From Ruminococcaceae bacterium UBA7080 (GTDB lineage: Bacteria; Bacillota; Clostridia; Oscillospirales; Acutalibacteraceae), in contig DKZG01000017.1 of NCBI GenBank assembly GCA_002493595.1, positions 1 through 6,436 of the forward strand: DNA of 6,436 bases, read 5' to 3'. The notes beneath the pieces are model-generated. The model ran no database searches and was not told the origin of the DNA. It worked only from the letters and a program-made list of their open reading frames with translations. Below are positions 1 to 5,167 of the stretch, in pieces. Within the stretch, counting starts at the first letter, position 1; each line of letters starts with the position of its first letter. A program made the position numbers and the translations under genes.

Positions 1-975
1 CCTTGACAAAGGGTATAGTTTATTATTCTCCGGCACAAAACGATACCAAAATCGAAACATATTATCATCAATAGTGTAAATTGATTTTCGAGATACCTTT
101 TCACCATAAGGTGTTTCTTTTTGAATCAACCCTAACGCCATTAGGTTTTTCAAATAAGTGGCACAAACACTGGTATCTTCACCAACTTTTGTAGAGATTT
201 CCGCCATACGGGAAGCACCGGTTGCAATGGACGTAATGATTGCATTATAAAGTGCAGGTTCCCGTACCTCCTGCTTCAATAAATTTTCAGGTTCTTCAAA
301 AAGCGAAGATATTGGATTCAGAAATGTATTTTTAATGTTGTCCTCAACGCTCAGTCTATCATCTATTTGCAATAAATACTGAGGTGTTCCTCCCACCATA
401 CCATAGACCATAGCTTTGTCTCCGCTGGAAAAATTTTTGAGATACCGGCAGGTATCCGCAAAATCAAAAGGCAATATTTTCATCTGCGATGTACGCCTGC
501 CATAAAGTGGCGCTTTATATGCCAGTACATGATCCTCCATATAAGCCATCGAAGATCCACAAAGAATCAGCATTAATTTAGAACAGTCTTTATATTTATC
601 AATTAGAAGCTGTAAAGTAGAAGCAAGGCTTTTAGAAGCGCGGGCCACATATGGGTACTCATCGTTCACTAAAATGAGACGATTTTTTTCCGCCAGCTTA
701 AAAACATATTCTAAGGCAGCCTGGAATGAAATAAACATCGTCTCAGCCCGAATACCCGTTCCAAATTCCATAATATTATTACTAAAATTCTCCAGATTTT
801 GTTTGGCGTTACTCTCTACGCCCATAAAGTAGATTGCCTTTTTATCACTGATAAATTGGTTGATAAGCGCAGTTTTTCCTACACGGCGGCGACCGTAGAT
901 GACAGCAAACTCAAATTTATCAGATGTATATAATCTATTGAGGGACGCCAGTTCACGCTCTCTGCCGACAAACAT
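1..975 (-). CDS. Orphan AAA-type ATPase of the archaeal-ATPase/DUF234 class, C-terminus outside window
   Basis: This is a P-loop ATPase of the type found as single genes in Firmicutes and archaea. Its cellular role is poorly known. The protein opens with MFVGREREL, the usual start of this family. Walker A is GRRRVGKT at residues 28-35 and Walker B is LILVNDE, with D105-E106. A sensor-like ILCGSSM and the family block PLYGRRTSQMKILPF follow. A winged-helix segment (roughly residues 235-295, with ATGASRMAEISTKVGED) comes next. The ATG at 973-975 has GGAGGT 8 bases upstream, so the start is firm. The frame is open for 325 codons to the window edge with no stop. Family members usually run to about 450 residues and end in a PD-(D/E)XK nuclease-like DUF234 domain, which would lie outside the window. 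No partner gene is adjacent. The family call is confident, the biological role unknown. Confidence 0.92.
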   Translation of the reverse strand, partial: MFVGRERELASLNRLYTSDKFEFAVIYGRRRVGKTALINQFISDKKAIYFMGVESNAKQNLENFSNNIMEFGTGIRAETMFISFQAALEYVFKLAEKNRLILVNDEYPYVARASKSLASTLQLLIDKYKDCSKLMLILCGSSMAYMEDHVLAYKAPLYGRRTSQMKILPFDFADTCRYLKNFSSGDKAMVYGMVGGTPQYLLQIDDRLSVEDNIKNTFLNPISSLFEEPENLLKQEVREPALYNAIITSIATGASRMAEISTKVGEDTSVCATYLKNLMALGLIQKETPYGEKVSRKSIYTIDDNMFRFWYRFVPENNKLYPLSR

Positions 976-1002
976 AATTATACCTCCATTTAGTATAACA
1001 AC

Positions 1003-1031
1003 ACCATATCACGTTATTGCAATTTAGTCAA
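1003..1031 (-). promoter_or_regulatory. Candidate sigma-A promoter of the ATPase gene
   Basis: Read on the minus strand, a -35 box TTGACT (1026-1031) is followed by a 17-bp spacer and a -10 box TATGGT (1003-1008). The ATPase start codon lies about 28 bases further on, after a GGAGGT site. An alternative -10, TATACT, lies closer to the gene but its best -35 (TTGCAA) is 19 bp away. Confidence 0.5.
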
Positions 1032-1035
1032 ATAC

Positions 1036-1065
1036 GATTTACTTATTTTAGATTTACTTATTAAA
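1036..1065. repeat. Two-copy 15-bp tandem direct repeat upstream of the ATPase promoter
   Basis: GATTTACTTATTTTA (1036-1050) is followed directly by GATTTACTTATTAAA (1051-1065), matching at 13 of 15 positions. The pair starts 5 bp upstream of the proposed -35 box of the leftward ATPase gene. That is where an upstream activator, or a repressor working with a promoter-proximal site, could bind. It may also be simple AT-rich slippage. Confidence 0.55.
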
Positions 1066-1108
1066 CAAAGAAAGCCCTTGATCAATATCCCTTTTATTTT
1101 TATTGTAG

Positions 1109-1136
1109 AAAAAACGAGACTCTTTCAGAAGTCTCG
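1109..1136 (-). terminator. Intrinsic terminator downstream of the esterase remnant
   Basis: A perfect 7-bp stem (CGAGACT 1115-1121 with AGTCTCG 1130-1136) and 8-nt loop are followed on the minus strand by six T residues (1109-1114). The position, about 50 bp after the stop of the hydrolase fragment, fits that gene. It also insulates the ATPase promoter from leftward read-through. Confidence 0.75.
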
Positions 1137-1188
1137 CTTTGTTCATCAGTTTATACTTTAAAGTTAAATGTCTTATAATTTTACCATT

Positions 1189-1527
1189 TTATTTTGTCAT
1201 ATTTTCTTCCCAAAATCTGACTGCATTATCAAACCATCCATCTGCAACAGTTCCTTCGCCCAGTCCAAATCCATGCGGCAGTCCGTCAAAGACCTCTATC
1301 TCGGCATTTGTTCCCTGCGCCTGTATCCGCCTGATTCTCTCTTCCATTGTTCCATAATAAGCGATTCCATCATTTGTCCCAACACACGCATAGGTTGGAG
1401 GTTCAACGCCTGTCACCTCGGATAATCCCGTATATTGCATGATAACCGCACCCGGTTTCGGATAATCCGCCTCACCAAAAGCAGCAGTTCCATAGCCTCC
1501 AAGCCATGCCGCCATATTGTATATCAA
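1189..1527 (-). pseudogene. C-terminal remnant of an alpha/beta-hydrolase esterase (acetyl-esterase/Aes-like)
   Basis: The frame encodes about 108 residues that match the second half of an alpha/beta-hydrolase of the esterase/acetylesterase type. MAAWLGGYGTAAFGEADYPK is the segment that normally follows the GxSAG nucleophile elbow. GTNDGIA supplies the acid residue (D53, counting from a TTG start at 1525-1527). LPHGFG supplies the catalytic histidine (H85). The nucleophile serine, the oxyanion-hole region and roughly the first 150-180 residues of a normal enzyme are absent. Similarity stops abruptly just upstream of the ATG at 1513-1515, and I see no ribosome binding site for either start. 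The sequence that remains is well preserved, so the truncation looks fairly recent. It cannot be a working esterase by itself. Its terminator at 1109-1136 is still present. Confidence 0.8.
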
Positions 1528-1539
1528 AACATACCGTAA

Positions 1540-1632
1540 ATTAAGCAGGAAGCATTTTATGAAACTTTAGGATTGAAAAAAATACCCCATGAATTTTGCG
1601 GAAGTGGTATGAGAAAGGTAATTTTATCATAA
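1540..1632 (+). pseudogene. C-terminal tail of a GNAT acetyltransferase
   Basis: In one plus frame the codons from 1552 read AFYETLGLKKIPHEFCGSGM, followed by RKVILS and a TAA at 1630-1632. The FYExLGxKKI phrase is the typical last helix and strand of GNAT N-acetyltransferases, and the GSGMRK ending is usual for one subgroup. Only about 30 codons remain. An in-frame TAA at 1537-1539 closes the frame upstream, so the acetyl-CoA-binding RGxGxG part is missing. It points away from the esterase remnant, from nearly the same junction. The family call rests on a short match and is moderate. Confidence 0.55.
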
Positions 1633-1663
1633 CACTCCAATGTGGATGCGCCGAGTTTAGGCT

Positions 1664-1685
1664 AAAAAATGTCCTTACAGACATT
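1664..1685 (-). terminator. Weak intrinsic terminator after the RimJ/RimL-like acetyltransferase
   Basis: A 6-bp AT-rich stem (AATGTC 1668-1673 with GACATT 1680-1685), with a 6-nt loop, is followed on the minus strand by a run of T (1664-1669, overlapping the stem base). It lies 18 bp downstream of the acetyltransferase stop. The stem is short, so efficiency is uncertain. Confidence 0.4.
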
Positions 1686-1702
1686 GCCTATCCTGTTGGT
1701 AG

Positions 1703-2215
1703 TTACATTTCCGTTTTCAACAAAGAGTACATCTTCATGTCGATAACTTTACCATTTTTGACAGCGTTACTTCTCAATGTACCCTCATATTGGAATCCTG
1801 CTTTTTCAAGTACTCGGCAAGACGCCTCATTATATGCAAATGGCTCTGCATAAATGCGGATAATATCACTCATTTCAAAGACATATTCACAAGTTTGTAT
1901 TACTGCTTCAGTCATAATACCTTTTCCCCAGTATTCCTCTGCAATATAATATCCCAGTTCTCCAGTCTGTCTATGGATATTTCCTTGACGAAAAACACCA
2001 ATACTCCCCACTACCTTGTCGTCCACTGTAATAGCAAACGCAAACGTTTCATTTTCATCAGAAGAAAGCATCGCTGAAATATAGTCCACTCCATCTTGTT
2101 CTGTATAAGGATACGGCAATCCGTCCCGAAGATTATCTTGTATCTTTCTGTTGGAGAGAGCCGCTGCCAAATCTTTTGCATCTGATAATTTCCATTTTCT
2201 TATTTTACAAATCAT
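1703..2215 (-). CDS. GNAT acetyltransferase, RimJ/RimL type (Acetyltransf_3)
   Basis: The product (170 aa) is a full-length GNAT-fold enzyme that would move an acetyl group from acetyl-CoA to an amine. The substrate cannot be read from sequence: RimJ/RimL relatives acetylate protein N-termini, and others act on small molecules or antibiotics. Visible features are the N-terminal IRKWKLSDAKDLA motif, a central strand FAFAITVDDKVVGSIGVF (58-75), GELGYYI (85-91), the acetyl-CoA loop YWGKGIMTEA (95-104) and the signature NEASCRVLEKAGFQYEG (129-145). The ATG at 2213-2215 has GGAG 9 bases upstream. The start overlaps, as ATGA, the stop of an open frame that follows the exonuclease gene, which suggests translational coupling and one leftward operon with that nuclease. 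A short hairpin follows the stop. Confidence 0.93.
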   Translation of the reverse strand: MICKIRKWKLSDAKDLAAALSNRKIQDNLRDGLPYPYTEQDGVDYISAMLSSDENETFAFAITVDDKVVGSIGVFRQGNIHRQTGELGYYIAEEYWGKGIMTEAVIQTCEYVFEMSDIIRIYAEPFAYNEASCRVLEKAGFQYEGTLRSNAVKNGKVIDMKMYSLLKTEM

Positions 2216-2310
2216 TTTCCGTTCTCCATTTCCTTAGCAAACAAATCTTTATTCCCCATACGCTCTATAATGAGGTTTGTATTCTCATCTCTGGATTCAA
2301 CAAAGATTAT
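2212..2310 (-). pseudogene. Out-of-frame continuation of the exonuclease gene (probable frameshifted C-terminus)
   Basis: Directly after the exonuclease stop, the -1 frame reads IIFVESRDENTNLIIE and then RMGNKDLFAKEMENGK, 32 codons to a TGA (2212-2214). That TGA overlaps the next gene's ATG. The residue mix looks like real protein. The first good in-frame ATG is only 15 codons from the end and has no Shine-Dalgarno site, so an independent gene is unlikely. The exonuclease ends GTA AAA TAA. One more A in the A4 run (plus-strand T4 at 2310-2313) would read through into this frame and give a protein of about 312 residues. The frameshift is inferred from reading frames alone. A real -1 ribosomal slip or a sequencing error would look the same. 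Confidence 0.4.
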
Positions 2311-3149
2311 TTTACTCCTATTCCCTTCAAGACTTCTGTTGTTGTTTTACTTGTATTCATAAATTCCAAATCACATTTATTATATAGCAAGATCTGATTT
2401 TGTTCCAGCTTTATCAATTCATAATTTTTTCTAATTCTGTCTGTATTTTCTACTATTGATTTTTTTATAAACGGCTTATCTATGTTTTCGGCATTTTTAA
2501 TGATGTTCTCCAGTGTTCCAAATGCCCTTAAAAGCGAAGCTGCTGTTTTAACGCCTATTTTTTCCACTCCTTTTATATTGTCCGCAGTATCGCCCACTAG
2601 CGATTTAAAATACGCATACTGATCAGGATAAATACCATATTTGTCAATAATATACTGAGATGAACATATCATTGTTTTTTCACCCCGATACCTTAATATT
2701 GAAACACGTTCACTAATTAGCTGAAAGAAATCGCTGTCAAAAGAACTTATAACAATATCAGTATCATCACAAAAGGATAAAGCATAACTTGTTATCATAT
2801 CATCGGCTTCACAATTGGTTGTTTCTATGTATTTTATACCCAAATAATCCAAAGCCTTATAAACATCCGGTAATTGTGAAAACGGATTTTCTTCTTCATT
2901 GACCATACTATAATCAATTCTATTTGCTTTATACTCAGCATCTATTTCACAACGACTATTTTTATGTTCCCCGTCAAACACAACAAGAATATGTGTAGGC
3001 TCAACTTTTCGTATTATCTTTAGCAATGCTCCTACAAATCCAAGTGTTCCTTGTATTGCTTTTCCCTCATTATTAACAATTCTGGCCGGCATACCAAAAA
3101 ACATCTGAAAAAGCAAATTGCTGCCATCAATTATCAATAACTTATCCAT
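2307..3149 (-). CDS. Stand-alone 5'-3' exonuclease / flap endonuclease-like protein (PolA N-terminal domain family)
   Basis: The product (280 aa) corresponds to the 5'-nuclease domain of DNA polymerase I without the polymerase, like the separate YpcP/ExoIX-type proteins. These cut 5' flaps and remove RNA primers using two divalent metals. The metal-binding acids are all present: D8 (LIIDGSN), D59 (VVFDGE), E114-D116-D117 (CEADD), D138 and D140 (SFDSD), D187 and D190 (GDTAD). The helix-3-turn-helix DNA-binding segment follows at about 184-212 (DNIKGVEKIGVKTAASLL). I chose the ATG at 3147-3149, which has GGAAAGGTGA 7 bases upstream. A GTG at 3159-3161 would add four residues. The C-terminus ends abruptly at a TAA, and protein-like sequence continues in the -1 frame. 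All catalytic parts lie upstream, so activity is probably kept. The gene is transcribed with the downstream acetyltransferase. A chromosomal copy could back up Pol I, or it may be phage- or element-derived. Confidence 0.92.
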   Translation of the reverse strand: MDKLLIIDGSNLLFQMFFGMPARIVNNEGKAIQGTLGFVGALLKIIRKVEPTHILVVFDGEHKNSRCEIDAEYKANRIDYSMVNEEENPFSQLPDVYKALDYLGIKYIETTNCEADDMITSYALSFCDDTDIVISSFDSDFFQLISERVSILRYRGEKTMICSSQYIIDKYGIYPDQYAYFKSLVGDTADNIKGVEKIGVKTAASLLRAFGTLENIIKNAENIDKPFIKKSIVENTDRIRKNYELIKLEQNQILLYNKCDLEFMNTSKTTTEVLKGIGVK

Positions 3150-3179
3150 ATATTTTTTCACCTTTCCTTTATTATTTAA

Positions 3180-3208
3180 TTGAACATTTTACTAATAAAA
3201 TATAAAAT
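3180..3208 (+). promoter_or_regulatory. Candidate sigma-A promoter of the second acetyltransferase
   Basis: A -35 box TTGAAC (3180-3185), a 17-bp spacer and a -10 box TAAAAT (3203-3208) sit 40 bp upstream of the rightward acetyltransferase start. The same 98-bp divergent space must also carry the leftward exonuclease promoter. Its boxes I could not place with confidence in the AT-rich sequence. Confidence 0.5.
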
Positions 3209-3247
3209 ATTCGTAAGAAAATTTATCAGAACACGTAGGAGAAGCTA

Positions 3248-3721
3248 ATGGACTATACAATACGGAAAATACAAAAACAGGAGTATCCGTTACTGGATAA
3301 TTTCTTATATGAAGCAATTTTTGTTCCAGAGGGTATCGAACCTCCACCCAAAACCATTATTACATCTCCCGAATTACAGGTTTATGTTGAGCGTTTCGGG
3401 GAATTAAAGGATGATTGGGGGTTAGTGGCAGAAGTTGACAATAAGATTGTCGGGGCTGTTTGGGTACGCATTATGAACGATTACGGACATATAGATGATG
3501 AAACGCCCTCCTTGGCAATCTCCCTTTATAAAGAATACCGGGGCTTTGGTATTGGAACAGCCATGATGAAAGAAATTCTTGCTCTGCTGAAAGCACATGG
3601 GTACAGCCGAGTTTCTCTTTCCGTCCAAAAAACCAACTATGCGGCAAAGCTGTATCTAACGGTTGGTTTTGAGATTGTAAGGGAGAATGAGGAAGAATAC
3701 ATTATGATTTACACATTTTAA
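3248..3721 (+). CDS. GNAT family N-acetyltransferase, substrate unknown
   Basis: The product (157 aa) is a complete single-domain acetyltransferase using acetyl-CoA. Key parts in order are YTIRKIQKQEYPLLDNFL at the N-terminus, a strand WGLVAEVDNKIVGAVWVRIM (57-76), the pyrophosphate-binding loop YRGFGIGT (97-104) followed by the MMKEILALLK helix, and the final YAAKLYLTVGFEIV helix-strand (131-144). The start is clear: AGGAG at 3237-3241 is 6 bases before the ATG. It is transcribed alone, away from the nuclease operon, and ends in a shared hairpin with the convergent methyltransferase. It is not a recent duplicate of the leftward acetyltransferase at 1703-2215, since motif spacing and flanking sequence differ. 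Members of this group are often annotated only as GNAT. Detoxification of a small amine is one option, with no direct support here. Confidence 0.92.
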   Translation: MDYTIRKIQKQEYPLLDNFLYEAIFVPEGIEPPPKTIITSPELQVYVERFGELKDDWGLVAEVDNKIVGAVWVRIMNDYGHIDDETPSLAISLYKEYRGFGIGTAMMKEILALLKAHGYSRVSLSVQKTNYAAKLYLTVGFEIVRENEEEYIMIYTF

Positions 3722-3737
3722 TTACCAAACGGATAAA

Positions 3738-3766
3738 GAAAATGGAAATATGGAATTTCCGTTTTC
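3738..3766. terminator. Hairpin between convergent genes, probable bidirectional terminator
   Basis: A 12-bp stem (GAAAATGGAAAT 3738-3749 with ATTTCCGTTTTC 3755-3766, eleven Watson-Crick pairs and one G-U) closes a 5-nt loop. It starts 16 bp after the rightward acetyltransferase stop. The A and T tracts are part of the stem itself, so it could work in both directions. The remaining 83 bp before the methyltransferase stop hold no gene I can support. Confidence 0.6.
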
Positions 3767-3849
3767 CTCACTTTCCAATCAGAAATATCCGTCATCAGGG
3801 CAGTATTACCTGCCTCATTTCCATTGCTGCTGTCAAATCCTCCACTATG

Positions 3850-4521
3850 CTACCATATAAATGGAATGACTTTATATTTCACTTTCTTTTTATACTCTGC
3901 ATACCCTTCCAGCCCCTTCTCAAGCACTGCTTCTTCATTGCTAATTCTCTTTGCAATAATTATAGGATATGTAAGAAAAATTACAAATGAGATAATAGAG
4001 CCAAGAACCAGCGGCATAGAAAGAAATAAAATAATCGTTACGCTGTACATAGGGTGTCGAACAACCCCATAAAGTCCGGTATCAATTACCTTTTGCCCAT
4101 CCTGTACTTCTACGGTTCGTGATAAGTAAGTATTTTCCCTCAATACCTCTGCATAAAGCAGATAGGAAAGCAAAAATATAATTGCACTAACCCACAAAAC
4201 CCAATCAGGCAGTACTATCCATTGAAAACGAAAATTTAAACCCGCCATAACAAATCCCATAACGAACATCAGACCACTAAGTTTTATCACAAGATTTTGC
4301 TCCGACTGCTGCTCCTTGTCTTTTAATCGTTTTTTCAACAGTTTCGGATTTTTAATCATCATTGCAATTCCACCAAAAAGCATTGGGATAAACAATATCC
4401 CCATAAATAGCCATGCGTTCCAATAATCAAATGTCCCCGCAGGTAAAAATATTAGCATTCCTATAACAACTACACCAAGAACAAATTTCAATATCGCTTG
4501 ATAAAACAACTCTTTTGTCAT
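3850..4521 (-). CDS. Isoprenylcysteine carboxyl methyltransferase (ICMT)-like integral membrane protein
   Basis: The product (223 aa) belongs to the ICMT/phospholipid-methyltransferase-like family. Those are membrane enzymes that bind S-adenosylmethionine near the C-terminus and methylate lipid-linked or small hydrophobic targets. The bacterial substrate is not known. Hydrophobic segments lie at about 9-27, 34-55, 82-97, 102-124 and 160-190. The cofactor-binding signature DTGLYGVVRHPMYS covers 147-160. The terminal block has the paired glutamates E196-E197, then EGYAEYKKKVKYKVIPFIW (205-223), the usual family ending. I chose the ATG at 4519-4521, preceded by GGAAGAGAG about 6 bases upstream. 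The frame stays open for 30 codons upstream to a TTG at 4611, but that part is basic and unlike the family. The gene stands alone, convergent with the acetyltransferase on its left. Family assignment is firm, function open. Confidence 0.88.
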   Translation of the reverse strand: MTKELFYQAILKFVLGVVVIGMLIFLPAGTFDYWNAWLFMGILFIPMLFGGIAMMIKNPKLLKKRLKDKEQQSEQNLVIKLSGLMFVMGFVMAGLNFRFQWIVLPDWVLWVSAIIFLLSYLLYAEVLRENTYLSRTVEVQDGQKVIDTGLYGVVRHPMYSVTIILFLSMPLVLGSIISFVIFLTYPIIIAKRISNEEAVLEKGLEGYAEYKKKVKYKVIPFIW

Positions 4522-4643
4522 ATAAACTCTCTTCCTATAGTTTCTAAATTGACGAATTAAAACAGCACTTCGGTAAGTTTGCCTACCTCCAATGCAACCG
4601 CAAAACATCAATAATACTTTTTCGATTATTTGACCTATATTCC

Positions 4644-4806
4644 TTATCCTCCGTTCCCGGCAATCTGCATTTTTTCCAATTTGCTTTCTTTCGCATTATT
4701 TTTCTGATTATACCACTTTTTAACTGCATTTACTATTATCAAATACAGGGCATAACAACCGCAACGCACCCCAGTTAATCAGCTTCTGCACTTCCATATC
4801 AGTCAT
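4644..4806 (-). pseudogene. Small single-pass membrane protein reading frame, split by an apparent frameshift
   Basis: Starting at an ATG (4804-4806) with AGGGAG 11 bases upstream, the first frame reads MTDMEVQKLINWGALR. It then becomes unconvincing and stops at 4720-4722. The +1 frame, open from 4776, continues CYALYLIIVNAVKKWYNQKN, then NAKESKLEKMQIAGNGG, and stops at 4644-4646. Removing one base near CGGTTGTTATG would join them into a 53-residue protein with an acidic N-terminus, one membrane helix and a charged C-terminus. I do not recognise the family. The small size and single membrane helix are common among accessory genes of phages and integrative elements, but that is only context. 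A 28-residue peptide in the first frame alone is the alternative reading. Confidence 0.35.
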
Positions 4807-4848
4807 ATCCTATCAATCTCCCTGCTCAATTATAAGTTGGGCATATAC

Positions 4849-5034
4849 ATGAAAGCAAGGAAGTTGCCAGAGAATTTTTTAAATGATACGGAACGCTTCT
4901 CGCCAGAGGAAGAACATCAACGGGTGATTGCAGCACTCTCAAAGGACTTAGACGCTGTTAAACAAAGTATTCTTGATGACAGTAAAATAGTTAAAAAAGT
5001 GATTAGCGGTATATTTGTCAAATCCCCAAAATGA
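4849..5034 (+). CDS. Small hypothetical protein (61 aa), possibly a gene fragment
   Basis: The frame encodes a charged, largely helical peptide: MKARKLPENFLNDTERFSPE, then a predicted amphipathic stretch EEHQRVIAALSKDLDAVKQS, then DSKIVKKVISGIFVKSPK. No membrane segment or recognised motif is present. The ATG at 4849-4851 has no good Shine-Dalgarno site. The same frame is open further upstream without a better start. It may therefore be the end of a longer gene that lost its 5' part, in line with the other remnants in this window. No terminator follows, and the MerR promoter begins 26 bp after its stop. The codon and residue mix looks more like real coding than chance, but I cannot give a function. 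Confidence 0.4.
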   Translation: MKARKLPENFLNDTERFSPEEEHQRVIAALSKDLDAVKQSILDDSKIVKKVISGIFVKSPK

Positions 5035-5060
5035 TTGAGAAAAATTTTGAGAAAAAAGTA

Positions 5061-5091
5061 TTGACTCCCACGTAACGTAATACTGTATTCT
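5061..5091 (+). promoter_or_regulatory. MerR-type promoter and operator of the TipA-like regulator
   Basis: A -35 box TTGACT (5061-5066) is separated by 19 bp, instead of 17, from a -10 box TATTCT (5086-5091). The spacer holds the perfect palindrome ACGTAACGT (5070-5078) near its middle. A stretched spacer with a central dyad is the hallmark of promoters activated by MerR-family proteins, which untwist the DNA to realign the boxes. The gene directly downstream is a MerR regulator, so autoregulation is likely. A leader of about 70 nt follows. Confidence 0.8.
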
Positions 5092-5167
5092 TTTCTCATA
5101 GGAGCAGAATAGATATAAGCCGGCAATCTTTGTCTTGCTTCTTCACAAATTTAAGGAGCTGATATGA

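Noticed and set aside
1139..1425. Plus-strand frames of 72 and 85 codons over the esterase remnant.
   Set aside because: They are the reverse-strand shadow of clear alpha/beta-hydrolase coding and have low-quality, serine- and proline-rich translations.
3780..3820. A second short hairpin (GGGCAG with CTGCCT) between the convergent genes.
   Set aside because: The stem is 6 bp with a wobble pair and no T run follows on either strand, so it is not needed as a terminator and may be chance.
3718..3849. An open frame of 43 codons continuing in frame after the TAG of the ICMT-like gene, suggestive of stop-codon read-through.
   Set aside because: The protein ends at the usual family terminus (VIPFIW), the extra part overlaps the hairpin and the end of the convergent gene, and an open run of this length is not rare by chance.
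4522..4611. A 30-residue N-terminal extension of the ICMT-like protein from a TTG or ATG start.
   Set aside because: The extension is basic and unlike the family, while the ATG at 4521 has a good GGAAGAGAG site and starts at the expected first helix.
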